From contig NZ_JAGSOV010000023.1 in assembly GCF_023898865.1 (NCBI RefSeq), positions 1-64,000 of the forward strand: 64,000 nucleotides of DNA, written 5' to 3'. Below the pieces are notes generated by a model that saw only the letters and a list, made by a program, of their open reading frames with translations, was not told the origin of the DNA and did no database searches. A program made the translations under genes and the position numbers. Of the stretch, positions 45,603-56,462 are shown piece after piece; position 1 is the first letter of the stretch; every line of letters starts with the position of its first letter. The stretch is from Pseudonocardia humida. GTDB lineage: Bacteria; Actinomycetota; Actinomycetes; Mycobacteriales; Pseudonocardiaceae.

Positions 45603-46811
45603 TCAGCCCGTCGGGGGCGTCATGCCCTTCCGCGGGGACGGCAGCGGCAGCAGCGCCAGGAACGCGGCCAGCCCGCACGCGCCCGCGGCCGCGATCGCCC
45701 ACCGGTACCCGCCGGTGGCGTCCACCAGCACGCCGGCCAGCGGCGGTCCGATGAACGCGCCGATCCCGGCGCCGGTGTAGACCAGGCCCACCAGCCCGCC
45801 CAGGCCCCGCACGCCGAACAGCTCCGCGAGCACCGTCGGCTGCAGCGCGATCCAGCCGCCGTAGCCCGAGCCCAGCACGATCGCGAACGCCAGCAGTCCC
45901 GGCCAGGACGCGCCGGCCAGCCAGATCGCGAAGCTGGCCCCCAGGACGGCGAAGCAGGCCTGGAAGGTGCGCACGCGCCCGGCCCGGTCGGCCAGCGCCC
46001 CGATGACCAGGCGCCCCACCACGCTCGCCACCCCGACCACGCCGATCAGCGCGGCCGCCGCGACCGGCGCGATCCCGGCCGCCATCGCCGACGCCGGCAG
46101 GAAGACCAGGGCGATGAACAGCGCGACCGAGCCCAGCAGCGTGGCGGCGTACATCGAGCGGAACTCCGCGGTGCGCACCACCTCGCGCAGCGCCCGCGGC
46201 TGCTCCCCCACCGGCTCCGGCGGCCTGCGCACCACGAACGCCACGACCACCAGCAGCGACGCCCCACCGACGCCGAGCACGACGTGGGCCCACCGCCACC
46301 CGTGCTCGGCGATCAGGGCGGCCGCGAGCGGCGCCCCGGCCAGCGTGCCCACCCCGATGCCGGCCACGGCGATGCCGACGGCCAGCGCCCTGCGCCGGTC
46401 GAACCACGCGCTGACGACCGCGACCATCGGCACGTAGCCGCAGGCGACGGCGATCCCGACGCCGAGGCCGTAGGCCAGGTAGCCGACCCACAGCTGCTGG
46501 GCCGCGGAGGTCACCAGCAGCCCGACCGCCATGGCGGCGGCCCCGACGAGCAGCACCGGACGCGGCCCGAACCGGTCGACCGCCCGGCCGCTGACCGAGC
46601 CGAGCAGGAACCAGCAGCAGGCGGTGATCGAGAAGACGAGCGAGGTGGCCCCGCTGCCGGTGCCGAACTCCTCGGCCATCGGCGCGAAGAACGCCCCGAA
46701 GCTGTAGGCCACCCCGAACACCGCGGCCATGGAGACGAAGGCGGCGCCGACGCTGACCCACGCCGCGGTGGACTCGAGCACGACCTCGGGGCGGGTGCGG
46801 CGCCGCATCAC
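45603..46811 (-). CDS. MFS transporter (monocarboxylate-type)
   Basis: A 402-residue major facilitator protein with 12 predicted membrane segments. The cytoplasmic loop motif between helices 2 and 3 reads GRAVDRFGPRPVLLVGA (about 75-91), and the equivalent in the second half is ALADRAGRVRTFQA. The helix after SVGAAFVSMAAVFGVAYSFG is typical of the oxalate/formate-monocarboxylate branch. The substrate is unknown. The GTG start is 6 nt after a minus-strand TAGGCT (46818-46823), so it is probably leaderless. It is flanked by a FAD monooxygenase gene. Confidence 0.8.
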   Translation of the reverse strand: MMRRRTRPEVVLESTAAWVSVGAAFVSMAAVFGVAYSFGAFFAPMAEEFGTGSGATSLVFSITACCWFLLGSVSGRAVDRFGPRPVLLVGAAAMAVGLLVTSAAQQLWVGYLAYGLGVGIAVACGYVPMVAVVSAWFDRRRALAVGIAVAGIGVGTLAGAPLAAALIAEHGWRWAHVVLGVGGASLLVVVAFVVRRPPEPVGEQPRALREVVRTAEFRSMYAATLLGSVALFIALVFLPASAMAAGIAPVAAAALIGVVGVASVVGRLVIGALADRAGRVRTFQACFAVLGASFAIWLAGASWPGLLAFAIVLGSGYGGWIALQPTVLAELFGVRGLGGLVGLVYTGAGIGAFIGPPLAGVLVDATGGYRWAIAAAGACGLAAFLALLPLPSPRKGMTPPTG

Positions 46812-46820
46812 CGCCCGAGC

Positions 46821-48023
46821 CTACGTGCGGACCCCCGTCGCGCTCGCCGTCCGATCGGCCAGTACCGCGTCGAGGTCGACCGGGGAGCCCGCGGCGACGC
46901 CGACCACCACGCGGTTCACCACGGGCAGCACGGCCAGTCGCAGCGCCATCCGCCGGACCAGCAGCTGCCCGGGAGTCTCCGGCAGGAACCAGCGCATCCC
47001 GCGCCGCGCGGACCGCTGGACCGCGGTCACCACCGGGCGCCACCTGGCCTCGTACTCGGCCAGCCCGTCGGCCACCGACCGCGTCGCGTCGAGCCGGTCC
47101 GCCAGCACGGAGGCGCCGGCCACGGCCAGCGAGGCGCCCTGGCCGGCCAGCAGCGAGACGGCGTGCGCCGCGTCGCCGACCAGGACGACCCGCCGACCCC
47201 GCCAGCGCGCCGCCTCGACCTGGACGACCTCGTCGTAGTACACCCGCTCCCCCGGCGGGCAGAGCTCGAGCACCCGCGGGACGACCCAGCCCAGCCCGCC
47301 GTACTCGGCGCGGAGCGCGGCGCGCGGGTCGGCCGGTTGCCCGTCGGTGCTGCGGTGCACGGTGAAGACCGCCACCCGGCCGTCGCGCAGGCCGTAGGCC
47401 CCCACCATGCGGTTCGCGGTGTCGGTGACGCAGAACCGCCCGCGCAGCGCGGCGTGGACCCGCGGCTCGTCGACGGTGAAGGCCGCGGTGTGGAACCCGA
47501 GGCGGCGCACGACCCCCCGGTCGGGTCCGACGACCTGACGGCGCACGACCGAGCGGGTGCCGTCGGCGCCGACGACCAGGTCGGCCTCGACGGCCGCGCC
47601 GTCGTCGAGCACGACGCGGGCGCCGTCCTCGTCGTCGTCGACGGTGACGACGGTGGCGCCGTAGCGCAGGTCGACCCGGTCGGGCAGGTGCTCGGCGAGG
47701 GCGGCCTCCAGGTCGGGGCGCATGATGCTGATCAGGTCGCCGCCCCGGGAGGCGGCGAACCGGGCGAACGGCAGCCCGGCGCGACGCCGTCCCGCGGCGT
47801 CGAGGTAGGCCACCTCCCGGACCTGGTAGCCGCGCTCCCGCAGCAGCGGCAGCAGGCCCGTCGCCGCGGCGGCCTGGTGGCCCGGCCCGAAGAAGTCGAT
47901 CATATATCCCTGCGGCCGCGGGCCGGGGGCACGCTCCAGCACGACCACCTCGTCGCCGCGGGCGGCGAACCGACCGGCGGCGGCCAACCCCGCGATCCCG
48001 GCCCCGCACACCACGACCTTCAT
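46821..48023 (-). CDS. FAD-dependent monooxygenase (PHBH fold)
   Basis: A 400-residue class A flavoprotein with VVVCGAGIAGLAAAGRFAAR (about 3-22, GxGxxG), the DLVVGADGTRSVVRR motif (about 155-169), and VVLVGDAAHAVSLLAGQGAS (about 276-295, the GD motif). It is similar to tetracycline- or aromatic-hydroxylating enzymes; the substrate is not known. The ATG overlaps the stop of the TetR gene upstream (ATGA), so the two are co-expressed, and that TetR probably controls it. Confidence 0.82.
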   Translation of the reverse strand: MKVVVCGAGIAGLAAAGRFAARGDEVVVLERAPGPRPQGYMIDFFGPGHQAAAATGLLPLLRERGYQVREVAYLDAAGRRRAGLPFARFAASRGGDLISIMRPDLEAALAEHLPDRVDLRYGATVVTVDDDEDGARVVLDDGAAVEADLVVGADGTRSVVRRQVVGPDRGVVRRLGFHTAAFTVDEPRVHAALRGRFCVTDTANRMVGAYGLRDGRVAVFTVHRSTDGQPADPRAALRAEYGGLGWVVPRVLELCPPGERVYYDEVVQVEAARWRGRRVVLVGDAAHAVSLLAGQGASLAVAGASVLADRLDATRSVADGLAEYEARWRPVVTAVQRSARRGMRWFLPETPGQLLVRRMALRLAVLPVVNRVVVGVAAGSPVDLDAVLADRTASATGVRT

Positions 48024-48586
48024 CGCCGTCCTCCCAGCAGGCGCTCCAGCACGGGGCGGGCGGACCCGCCGGTCAGCGACGGGTCCAGCCCCCGGTGCAG
48101 CAGCAGCCCGTCGACCGCGGCGGCCAGCACGGCCGCCGTGCGCTCGGGCTCGGCCGTGCCGCACCGCTCGAGCCACCGGGTCGTCCGCTCCCGGAACGCG
48201 ACGACGATGCCCCTGACCTCGCCGCCGAGCGCGGCGTCCCGCCCGGCGGCGAGGTAGGTCTCCAGGAACACCAGCGACGCCGGGTCGGTGCCGGTGTGCG
48301 CGTCCAGCGCCCCGAGCAGCAGCCGCATCCCCTCGTCGGCGCCGGCGGCCCGGTCCATCGGCTCGGCGGCCTGCTCGACGACGGCGCGCATCAGGCCCAG
48401 CGCCGCCTCCCGCAGCAGCGCCTCGACGGAGGTGAAGTGGTAGTGCACCAGACCCTGCCCCACGCCCGCCCGCTCGGCCACCGCGCGGGTCGTCACCGCC
48501 CGCCAGCCGCGTTCGGCGATCAACTCGACCGCCGCGCGGCGCAACCGGTGGCGCACCTGCTCGCCCTTCTCCGCCGTCGTCGCCAT
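48020..48586 (-). CDS. TetR-family regulator of the FAD monooxygenase
   Basis: A 188-residue TetR protein with TTRAVAERAGVGQGLVHYHF (about 32-51) and a conventional ligand domain. I prefer ATG 48586 because AGGAG lies six bases upstream; GTG 48616 would add ten residues. It is followed directly by the monooxygenase gene. A 16-bp dyad (48609-48624) lies just upstream and is the probable autoregulatory operator. Confidence 0.8.
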   Translation of the reverse strand: MATTAEKGEQVRHRLRRAAVELIAERGWRAVTTRAVAERAGVGQGLVHYHFTSVEALLREAALGLMRAVVEQAAEPMDRAAGADEGMRLLLGALDAHTGTDPASLVFLETYLAAGRDAALGGEVRGIVVAFRERTTRWLERCGTAEPERTAAVLAAAVDGLLLHRGLDPSLTGGSARPVLERLLGGRR

Positions 48587-48608
48587 CCCACACTCCTGGT
48601 CGTTCGCC

Positions 48609-48624
48609 TTGGGCACCCGCCCAA
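48609..48624. promoter_or_regulatory. Palindrome upstream of tetR-monooxygenase operon
   Basis: TTGGGC-ACCC-GCCCAA is a perfect inverted repeat of 6 bp with a 4-bp spacer, 23 bp upstream of the TetR start. It is a good candidate TetR binding site. Confidence 0.55.
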
Positions 48625-48676
48625 TAACGAGCGTACGCGGCGACCCGGCCGGTGTCGACGGCCGCGGCGGGTCAGC

Positions 48677-49189
48677 TCACGGCGACGCCCGCCGGTACGA
48701 CGGGTCGGTGCGGTCCCGGGCCCCCACCTGCCAGCCCTCGGCGACGCCGTCCCGCCCGCCCGCCACCGGGTCGGTCCGCTCGGAGTCGTGCACCACGACC
48801 CGGTCGACGATGCGCCACTCGCCCCCGCGCCTCTCCAGCCGGTCGACGTAGCGCAGGTTGAGGACGTAGTCGCCGGCCGGTGCGCCCGCCGAGGCCGGGA
48901 TCCGGTGGTAGGCGCGGGTGTAGGACTCCATCCAGGCCCGGTCGCCGTCGATCTCCACCAGTTGGTTGCCGATGAAGTGCGTGGTCGAGGCGAGCAGGGG
49001 CAGCAGCTCGGCGAGCCGGCCGACGAACTCCTCCACCCCGCCCCGGAACGAGCCGTGGTCGTCCACGGCGCCGGGGTGGTAGCAGGACCGCAGCAGGTCC
49101 CAGTCCATCCGGTCGACGGCCCGGCAGTACCGGACGTGCACCCGCTTGATCGCCGCCTCGTCGACCAGGTGCCGCAGCTCGTCGCCCAC
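48677..49189 (-). CDS. SnoaL-like (NTF2 fold) protein
   Basis: A 170-residue protein with the N-terminal helices and strand typical of the SnoaL_4 family (AAIKRVHVRYCRAVDRMDWD, then LLRSCYHPGAVDDHG), followed by HFIGNQLVEIDGDRAWMESY and YVDRLERRGGEWRIVDR. Members include dehydratases, isomerases and ring-hydroxylating beta-like proteins that often act on steroids or aromatics. The activity here is unknown. The GTG start fits the family N-terminus. It is a lone gene divergent from the CYTH-CHAD gene. Confidence 0.75.
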   Translation of the reverse strand: MGDELRHLVDEAAIKRVHVRYCRAVDRMDWDLLRSCYHPGAVDDHGSFRGGVEEFVGRLAELLPLLASTTHFIGNQLVEIDGDRAWMESYTRAYHRIPASAGAPAGDYVLNLRYVDRLERRGGEWRIVDRVVVHDSERTDPVAGGRDGVAEGWQVGARDRTDPSYRRASP

Positions 49190-49376
49190 CCGACCACCCC
49201 CGCCCCGGCGACGCCGCCGGCCCGCCCGATCCCGTGAGCGCACCGTGCCCGCCGCGGGCGGCCCCGGCAACGGGCCGTCCCACCTGGCGGGCCGGCGCCC
49301 ACCCGCGCGCGGCGGGCGTGTTCGTCCGCCGTCGACCTGGCGGACACCGGGCGGGATCGGGTACGCAGGACCGGTG

Positions 49377-50906
49377 GTGACCACTATGCGCGAGACCGAA
49401 CGGAAGTACGAGCTCGACGAGGGCGCCCAGCTCCCCGACTGGTCCGACGTCCCCGGCGTGCACCGCACCACCGAGCCTGAGGAACACCTCCTGGAGGCGG
49501 TCTACTTCGACACCGCCGGGCTCGACCTGGCCGCCGCCGGGATCACGCTGCGCCGCCGCCGCGGGGGCGCCGACCGCGGCTGGCACCTCAAGCTCCCCGC
49601 CGGCCCCGACAGCCGCGACGAGATCCGGGTCGGCTTCACCCGCGGCGAGGCCCGCCGGACCAACCCGACCCCCCCCGCCCAGCTCGTCGCGCTGGCCCGG
49701 GCCTTCACCCGCGGCCGGGAGCTGCTGGCCGTCGCCGAGCTCACCACGGTCCGCCGGCAGTGGCGGCTCACCGACGACGAGGGCCGCGACCTGGTCGAGG
49801 TCGTCGACGACCGGGTCACCGCCCGCGCGCTCGGCGACACCATCGAGTCGTCCACGTGGCGCGAGGCCGAGGTCGAGCTGGCCGAGCACGGCGACGCGGC
49901 GCTGCTCGACCAGCTCGAACGGCGGCTGCGCGAGGCGGGGGTGCGCCGCTCGAAGGCCCCGTCCAAGCTCGCCCGCGTGCTGGGCGGGCGCATCCCGGCC
50001 GCCGCGCGCCCGCCCCGCCTGCGCGGCCGGTCGACCCTGGGCGAGGTCGCCCTGGCCTACCTGCACGAGCAGGGCACCGCGATCCGCACCCGCGACCCGG
50101 CCGTGCGCCGCGAGCTGCCCGACGCCGTGCACCAGATGCGCGTGGCCACCCGGCGCATGCGCAGCGTCCTGCATGCCTACGGCCGGGTCGTCGACCGCGA
50201 CCGGACGCGCGAGCTGGCCGGGGAGCTCAAGTGGCTGGCCGCCGTGCTCGGTGCGGCCCGCGACCTGGAGGTCCTCGAGGCGCGGATCACCGACGCGCTC
50301 GACGGGGTGCCCGACGAGCTCGTCCTCGGCCCGGTGCGCGCCCACCTGACGCGCTACTTCACCGGCCGCCGCGCCGCCGCCCACGACGAGCTGGTCGCCG
50401 CCCTGGACGGCGAGCGCTACCTGGCCCTGCTCGCGGCCGTCGACACCCTGCTGGCCGACCCACCGCTGACCCGCGCCGCGGCCGAGCCCGCGCGTGAGCA
50501 CCTCGGCAGGCTCATCCGGCGCAACCACCGCCGCGTCGCCGACCACGTCCGGACCGCGGAGGGGCTCCCCCTCGGCCCGGAGCGCGACGTCGAGCTGCAC
50601 GAGGCCCGCAAGGCCGCCAAGCGCCTGCGCTACGCCACCGAGGCCGCCGAACCCGTCCTCGGCAAGCGGGCCCGCACCCTGATCAGCCGCACCAAGGACG
50701 TCCAGGAGCTGCTCGGCGACCACCAGGACGCGATCGTCGCGCTGCCGGTGCTGCGCGAGCTGGGCGCCCAGGCCCACGGCGAGGGCGCCAACGGCTTCAC
50801 CTTCGGCCTGCTCCACGAGCGGGAGCACTCCCACCTGCCCGACGGCGCGCTCGGCGAGGCGTGGACGCGGCTCGACGACGCCGTCCGCGCCGCCGCGGCG
50901 ACGTAG
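49377..50906 (+). CDS. CYTH-CHAD domain protein
   Basis: A 509-residue two-domain protein. The N-terminal CYTH (triphosphate tunnel) domain starts with ETERKYEL, the ExExK signature, and has YFDTAGLDLAAAGITLRRR and WHLKLPAG. The C-terminal CHAD domain (about 225-500) has histidine-containing helices such as VHQMRVATRRMRSVLHAYG and LHEARKAAKRLRYATEAAEP. CYTH domains hydrolyse tripolyphosphate-like substrates and CHAD domains bind polyphosphate. GTG 49377 follows AGGA; ATG 49386 is the alternative. Confidence 0.88.
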   Translation: MTTMRETERKYELDEGAQLPDWSDVPGVHRTTEPEEHLLEAVYFDTAGLDLAAAGITLRRRRGGADRGWHLKLPAGPDSRDEIRVGFTRGEARRTNPTPPAQLVALARAFTRGRELLAVAELTTVRRQWRLTDDEGRDLVEVVDDRVTARALGDTIESSTWREAEVELAEHGDAALLDQLERRLREAGVRRSKAPSKLARVLGGRIPAAARPPRLRGRSTLGEVALAYLHEQGTAIRTRDPAVRRELPDAVHQMRVATRRMRSVLHAYGRVVDRDRTRELAGELKWLAAVLGAARDLEVLEARITDALDGVPDELVLGPVRAHLTRYFTGRRAAAHDELVAALDGERYLALLAAVDTLLADPPLTRAAAEPAREHLGRLIRRNHRRVADHVRTAEGLPLGPERDVELHEARKAAKRLRYATEAAEPVLGKRARTLISRTKDVQELLGDHQDAIVALPVLRELGAQAHGEGANGFTFGLLHEREHSHLPDGALGEAWTRLDDAVRAAAAT

Positions 50907-50983
50907 TCGGCACGGCTCGCGCCACGGTCACCGCGCGTGCACCGGATCCGCCGGACCAGGGTCGCACGTCACCGCCGAGGATC

Positions 50984-51011
50984 TTGACAGCCGATTACCT
51001 GCTGGTAGGTT
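50984..51011 (+). promoter_or_regulatory. Sigma70-like promoter of the glycosyltransferase operon
   Basis: TTGACA (50984-50989) and TAGGTT (51006-51011) are separated by 16 bp in a locally AT-richer segment. This is the clearest -35/-10 pair in the window. It lies about 60 bp upstream of the glycosyltransferase start. Confidence 0.6.
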
Positions 51012-51027
51012 CTGCGGTGGTACTAGA

Positions 51028-51040
51028 ACTGAATTTCAGT
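51028..51040. promoter_or_regulatory. Short palindrome in the glycosyltransferase leader
   Basis: ACTGAA-T-TTCAGT is a perfect dyad between the promoter (50984-51011) and the start at 51071. It could be an operator just after the transcription start. Confidence 0.4.
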
Positions 51041-51070
51041 ATCACGGCCGCTGGCGGGAGTCCGACCTTC

Positions 51071-52305
51071 GTGCGCATCGCGTTGCTGTCCTACCGCAGC
51101 AAGAACCACTCCGGCGGCCAAGGCGTGTACGTGCGGCAGCTCAGCCGCGGCCTGGCCGAGCTCGGCCACGAGGTCGAGGTGTTCTCCGGCCCGCCCTACC
51201 CCGACGGCCTCGATCCCCGCGTCCGGTTGACGCGCGTGCCGAGCCTGGACGTCTTCGGCCGGCCCGACGCCCCCCGCCTGCCCCCGCTGCGCGAGCTGGG
51301 CTCGGCGGCCGACGTGCTGGAGTACCTCACCACGGCGACGGGCTGCTTCGCCGAGCCGCTGGCCTTCAGCGCGCGCATGGCCCGGCTGATGCGCGAGCGG
51401 GCGGGCGACTTCGACGTCGTGCACGACAACCAGTCCCTCGGCTACGGGCTGCTGGCCCTGCACCGGCGCGGCATCCCGGTCGCGGCCACCATCCACCACC
51501 CGATCAGCCGCGACCGCCGGATCGCGGTGGCCGCCGCGCCCCGGCGCAAGAAGCTGCCGCTGCGGCGGTGGTACGGGTTCGTGCCGATGCAGGCGCGCGT
51601 GGCCCGCAGGCTGCCGGTGATCGTCGGCGTGTCCGAGGCCGCGGCCGCCGACACCGTCCACGACTTCCGGGTCGACCCCGCCCGGATCCGGGTCGTCCCG
51701 CTGGGCGTGGACGTCGAGCTGTTCCGCCCGGCCGGGCCGCGGGTCCCGGGCCGGATCGTGGCGGTGGCCAGCGCCGACCACCCGCTCAAGGGCGTCGACC
51801 ACCTGCTCGACGCGGTGGCCAAGCTGCGCGCCGACCGCGACGTCGAGCTGCAGCTGGTCAGCACCCTGACCCCGGACGGCCCGACCGAGCGCCGGATCGC
51901 CGCGCTCGGCCTGGGCGACTGCGTGCACGTGCGCAGCGGCGTCACCGACGCCGAGCTGGCCGCCCTGCTGGCCTCGGCCGAGGTCATGTGCGTGCCCTCG
52001 CGGTACGAGGGGTTCTCGCTGCCCACGGTGGAGGCGATGGCCTGCGGCACGCCGGTGGTCGCCAGCCGGACCGGGGCGCTGCCCGAGGTCGTCGGCCCCG
52101 ACGGCGGCGCCGGGCTGCTCGTGCCCCCGGGCGACATCGAGGCGCTGACCGCGGCGCTGTCGCGGGTGCTCGGCTCGACCGCCGAGCGCGAGCGCCTCGG
52201 CGCGGCCGGGCGGGCCCGGGCGACCGAGCGCTTCAGCTGGACCGCCGTGGCCCGGGCCACCGAGGCCGCCTACCGCGAGGCCATCGCCGCGACGGGGCGG
52301 CGTCC

Positions 52306-52312
<7 letters not shown>
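51071..52312 (+). CDS. Glycosyltransferase family 4 (GT-B)
   Basis: A 413-residue GT-B glycosyltransferase. The N-terminal YRSKNHSGGQGVYVRQLSRG loop (about 9-28), HHPISRDRR, VIVGVSEAAAADTV, and the GT4 signature EGFSLPTVEAMACGTPVVAS (about 317-336) with its two glutamates all fit. It transfers a nucleotide-activated sugar to an unknown acceptor. GTG 51071 begins at the first beta strand. It leads an operon with two methyltransferases and a prenyltransferase-like protein, with overlapping junctions. Confidence 0.85.
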
Positions 52313-54739
<2,427 letters not shown>

Positions 54740-54740
54740 G

Positions 54741-54764
54741 GGCGCCGGCGTTTCCCCCGGTGCC
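54741..54764 (+). terminator. Hairpin after the glycosyltransferase operon
   Basis: GGCGCCGG and CCGGTGCC can form an 8-bp stem with one G-T pair and an 8-base loop containing TTTCC, right after the last stop. It is a plausible terminator. Confidence 0.4.
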
Positions 54765-54852
54765 TCCGATGTGACGAGGCACTCATGCCCGGTTCGCCGA
54801 CGGCTGCCGTATGTCCGTCCCGCTCGGCGCTCCGACGTCCTACGGTCGGGGG

Positions 54853-55278
54853 GTGACCGTGAACGACCGTGTCGAGATCGTGCGCTTCAGCGGGGGTGAG
54901 CACGACGGCCTGGTCGTCGAGGCCCCGCCGCACATCGCCGCCCGCCTGCACGCGATGAGGTTCGAGGTCCTGGCCACCGGCCGGCTCTACGACCTCACCG
55001 ACCAGTGCCGCATCCCCGGCGCACGCGCGGTCGCCCCGCCCGCCGTACCCCCGGCCGCTCCCCCGGCTGCGACTCCACCGGTCGCCGTGCCGGCCGCGGC
55101 GCCGCTGCCGACTGCCGTGATCCCGGCCCCCACGCCCTCCCCCGACCAGCAGGCGCCCGCGGTGCCCGCGCTGCCGGAGGCGCTCCGCTTCGCCGACCCC
55201 GAGCCCGCGGTGCAGCGGCGCGCGGTGCCACCCGTGCCGACGATGCCGGTGTTCCAGCCGGGCCGGTCCACCGACTGA
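54853..55278 (+). CDS. Hypothetical protein with proline/alanine-rich tail
   Basis: A 141-residue protein. The first 60 residues are structured (VEIVRFSGGEHDGLVVEAPP, MRFEVLATGRLYDLTDQCRI), and the rest is Pro/Ala rich with PPAAPPAATPPVAVPAAAPL-type sequence. No signal peptide or named domain is seen. GTG 54853 comes 6 nt after TACGGT, a leaderless-type start. It lies alone between the glycosyltransferase operon and a convergent small gene. Confidence 0.6.
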   Translation: MTVNDRVEIVRFSGGEHDGLVVEAPPHIAARLHAMRFEVLATGRLYDLTDQCRIPGARAVAPPAVPPAAPPAATPPVAVPAAAPLPTAVIPAPTPSPDQQAPAVPALPEALRFADPEPAVQRRAVPPVPTMPVFQPGRSTD

Positions 55279-55306
55279 GGGCGCACGCCGCCCCGTCAGT
55301 CCGGCG

Positions 55307-55546
55307 TCACCGGTGCAGCTCGCGGGCCGCGTCGGCGACGGCCCGGGCCCCGCACGGGTGCGGGACGTAGTCGGGGGTTCCGTAGCCGGGGCGCCCGCAC
55401 AGCGGTGCGGCGCAGTGGCCGGACTCGGTCGGGACGTGCTCCTGGATGAGCCTGCGCCAGGTCGGCGGGTCCCCGGAGAGCAGCGCCGCGAACGCTCGGA
55501 AGATCGCTCCGGAGTCCGGCCGGGACGGTTCGGTAGGTTCGGTCAT
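55307..55546 (-). CDS. Small hypothetical protein with Cys/His motif
   Basis: A 79-residue protein. It ends with CAAPLCGRPGYGTPDYVPHP followed by CGARAVADAAREL, so three cysteines and a histidine could form a zinc site. The N-terminus is acidic. The ATG follows GGAGGG with good spacing. I do not recognise the family. Confidence 0.6.
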   Translation of the reverse strand: MTEPTEPSRPDSGAIFRAFAALLSGDPPTWRRLIQEHVPTESGHCAAPLCGRPGYGTPDYVPHPCGARAVADAARELHR

Positions 55547-55777
55547 GGGTCTTGCCCTCCAGTTCAGGGCGGGATCAAGGGCTCGGCCGGTGTTCCCGCA
55601 CCGGTCGAGCCCGCCGTGTTCCTGCGGGTACCTAGCGTAGCCGAGAAAACGGACAGACGGTAGTCAATCTGAGCGGATTTGGGTGATTCGCAGCGTACAT
55701 ACGTAGTTCGCAGGGGTTAGCAATGAGCACCTTGTTGCAGGTCATTGCGGGTGTGACCAGGTACTAACGTGATCGAC
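55547..55777. other. AT-richer intergenic region
   Basis: These 231 bp have clearly lower GC than the surroundings and no gene. They contain GCAATGA (55720-55726) and TCATTGC (55742-55748), a 7-bp dyad with a 15-bp spacer, and a -10-like TACTAA (55762-55767) before the small HTH gene. Confidence 0.5.
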
Positions 55778-55969
55778 ATGCCGCGCCCGACCCCGTTGAT
55801 GACGACCTCGGAGGCGGCACGCGCGCTGGGGATCCACCCGAAGACCCTCAGCAAGTACGTCAGCGACGGCAAGCTGAGGCCGACGCTGCGACTGCCCTCC
55901 GGGCACATGCGCTGGGACCTGGAAGCCCTCAAGGCGCAGCTCCGGGACATGGACGACCCCGACGACTGA
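55778..55969 (+). CDS. Small MerR/excisionase-type DNA-binding protein
   Basis: A 63-residue protein that is a single winged-helix domain: LMTTSEAARALGIHPKTLSK (about 7-26), YVSDGKLRPTLRLPSGHMRW, then LEALKAQLRDMDD. It is like HTH_17 excisionases and the developmental regulator BldC of Streptomyces in size and layout. ATG 55778 fits a short leader after TACTAA; GTG 55769 would add three residues. No phage genes are adjacent, so a cellular regulator is more likely than an excisionase. Confidence 0.7.
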   Translation: MPRPTPLMTTSEAARALGIHPKTLSKYVSDGKLRPTLRLPSGHMRWDLEALKAQLRDMDDPDD

Positions 55970-55975
55970 CCGCCG

Positions 55976-56320
55976 CTACCGCTCGGCGAACCCGGCCAGG
56001 ATCTGCCCGTGGCGCTCCAGGAACGCCCGCTCGTCGAGCCGCTTGCGCCGCAGCCACCCGGTGACCTCGGCATTGCACTTGCTGGCGTTGCACGACCGGC
56101 ACGCCGGCACCACGTTGTCCACGGTGTAGCGGCCCCCGCGCGAGACGGGCAGGACGCAGTCGCGCTGCGGCGAGCCGTCCTCGGCGCCGCAGTACGCGCA
56201 CCCGCCCCAGGCCGCGCGCAGGGCCGCCCACTGCTCGTCGGTCAGGTCGTGGGTGACCGCGGCCATCCGCTTGCGGCGGCGCGCCCCGATCCGCGCCTTG
56301 CGACTCCTCGCGACCACCAC
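55976..56320 (-). CDS. HNH endonuclease
   Basis: A 114-residue protein with CAYCGAEDGSPQRDCVLPVS followed by RGGRYTVDNVVPACRSCNAS (about 41-80): two CxxC pairs for a structural zinc and the HNH core. The usual first His of the motif is Cys here (RDCVLPV), which also occurs in related actinobacterial proteins as I remember. A basic N-terminus (RSRKARIGARRRKR) may contact DNA. It is a solitary gene, convergent with the small HTH gene. The role is unknown. Confidence 0.72.
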   Translation of the reverse strand: MVVARSRKARIGARRRKRMAAVTHDLTDEQWAALRAAWGGCAYCGAEDGSPQRDCVLPVSRGGRYTVDNVVPACRSCNASKCNAEVTGWLRRKRLDERAFLERHGQILAGFAER

Positions 56321-56462
56321 GGCAGCCTAGTGCGGTGGCTGCGGCGAGCCCGCGAGCGTCTTCGCAGAGGCAGCGCGCTCCTCGCAGCGGCCACAGCACG
56401 TGCGAGGAGCACGGAGAGTCTGCGAAGAGGCACCCGAACTCCGCACCCGCCACCGCCGGGGC

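Noticed and set aside
55778-56320. Prophage or integrative element suggested by the excisionase-like HTH and HNH nuclease
   Set aside because: No integrase, attachment repeats or other phage genes are nearby, and a BldC-like regulator plus a solitary HNH gene are common in actinobacterial chromosomes.
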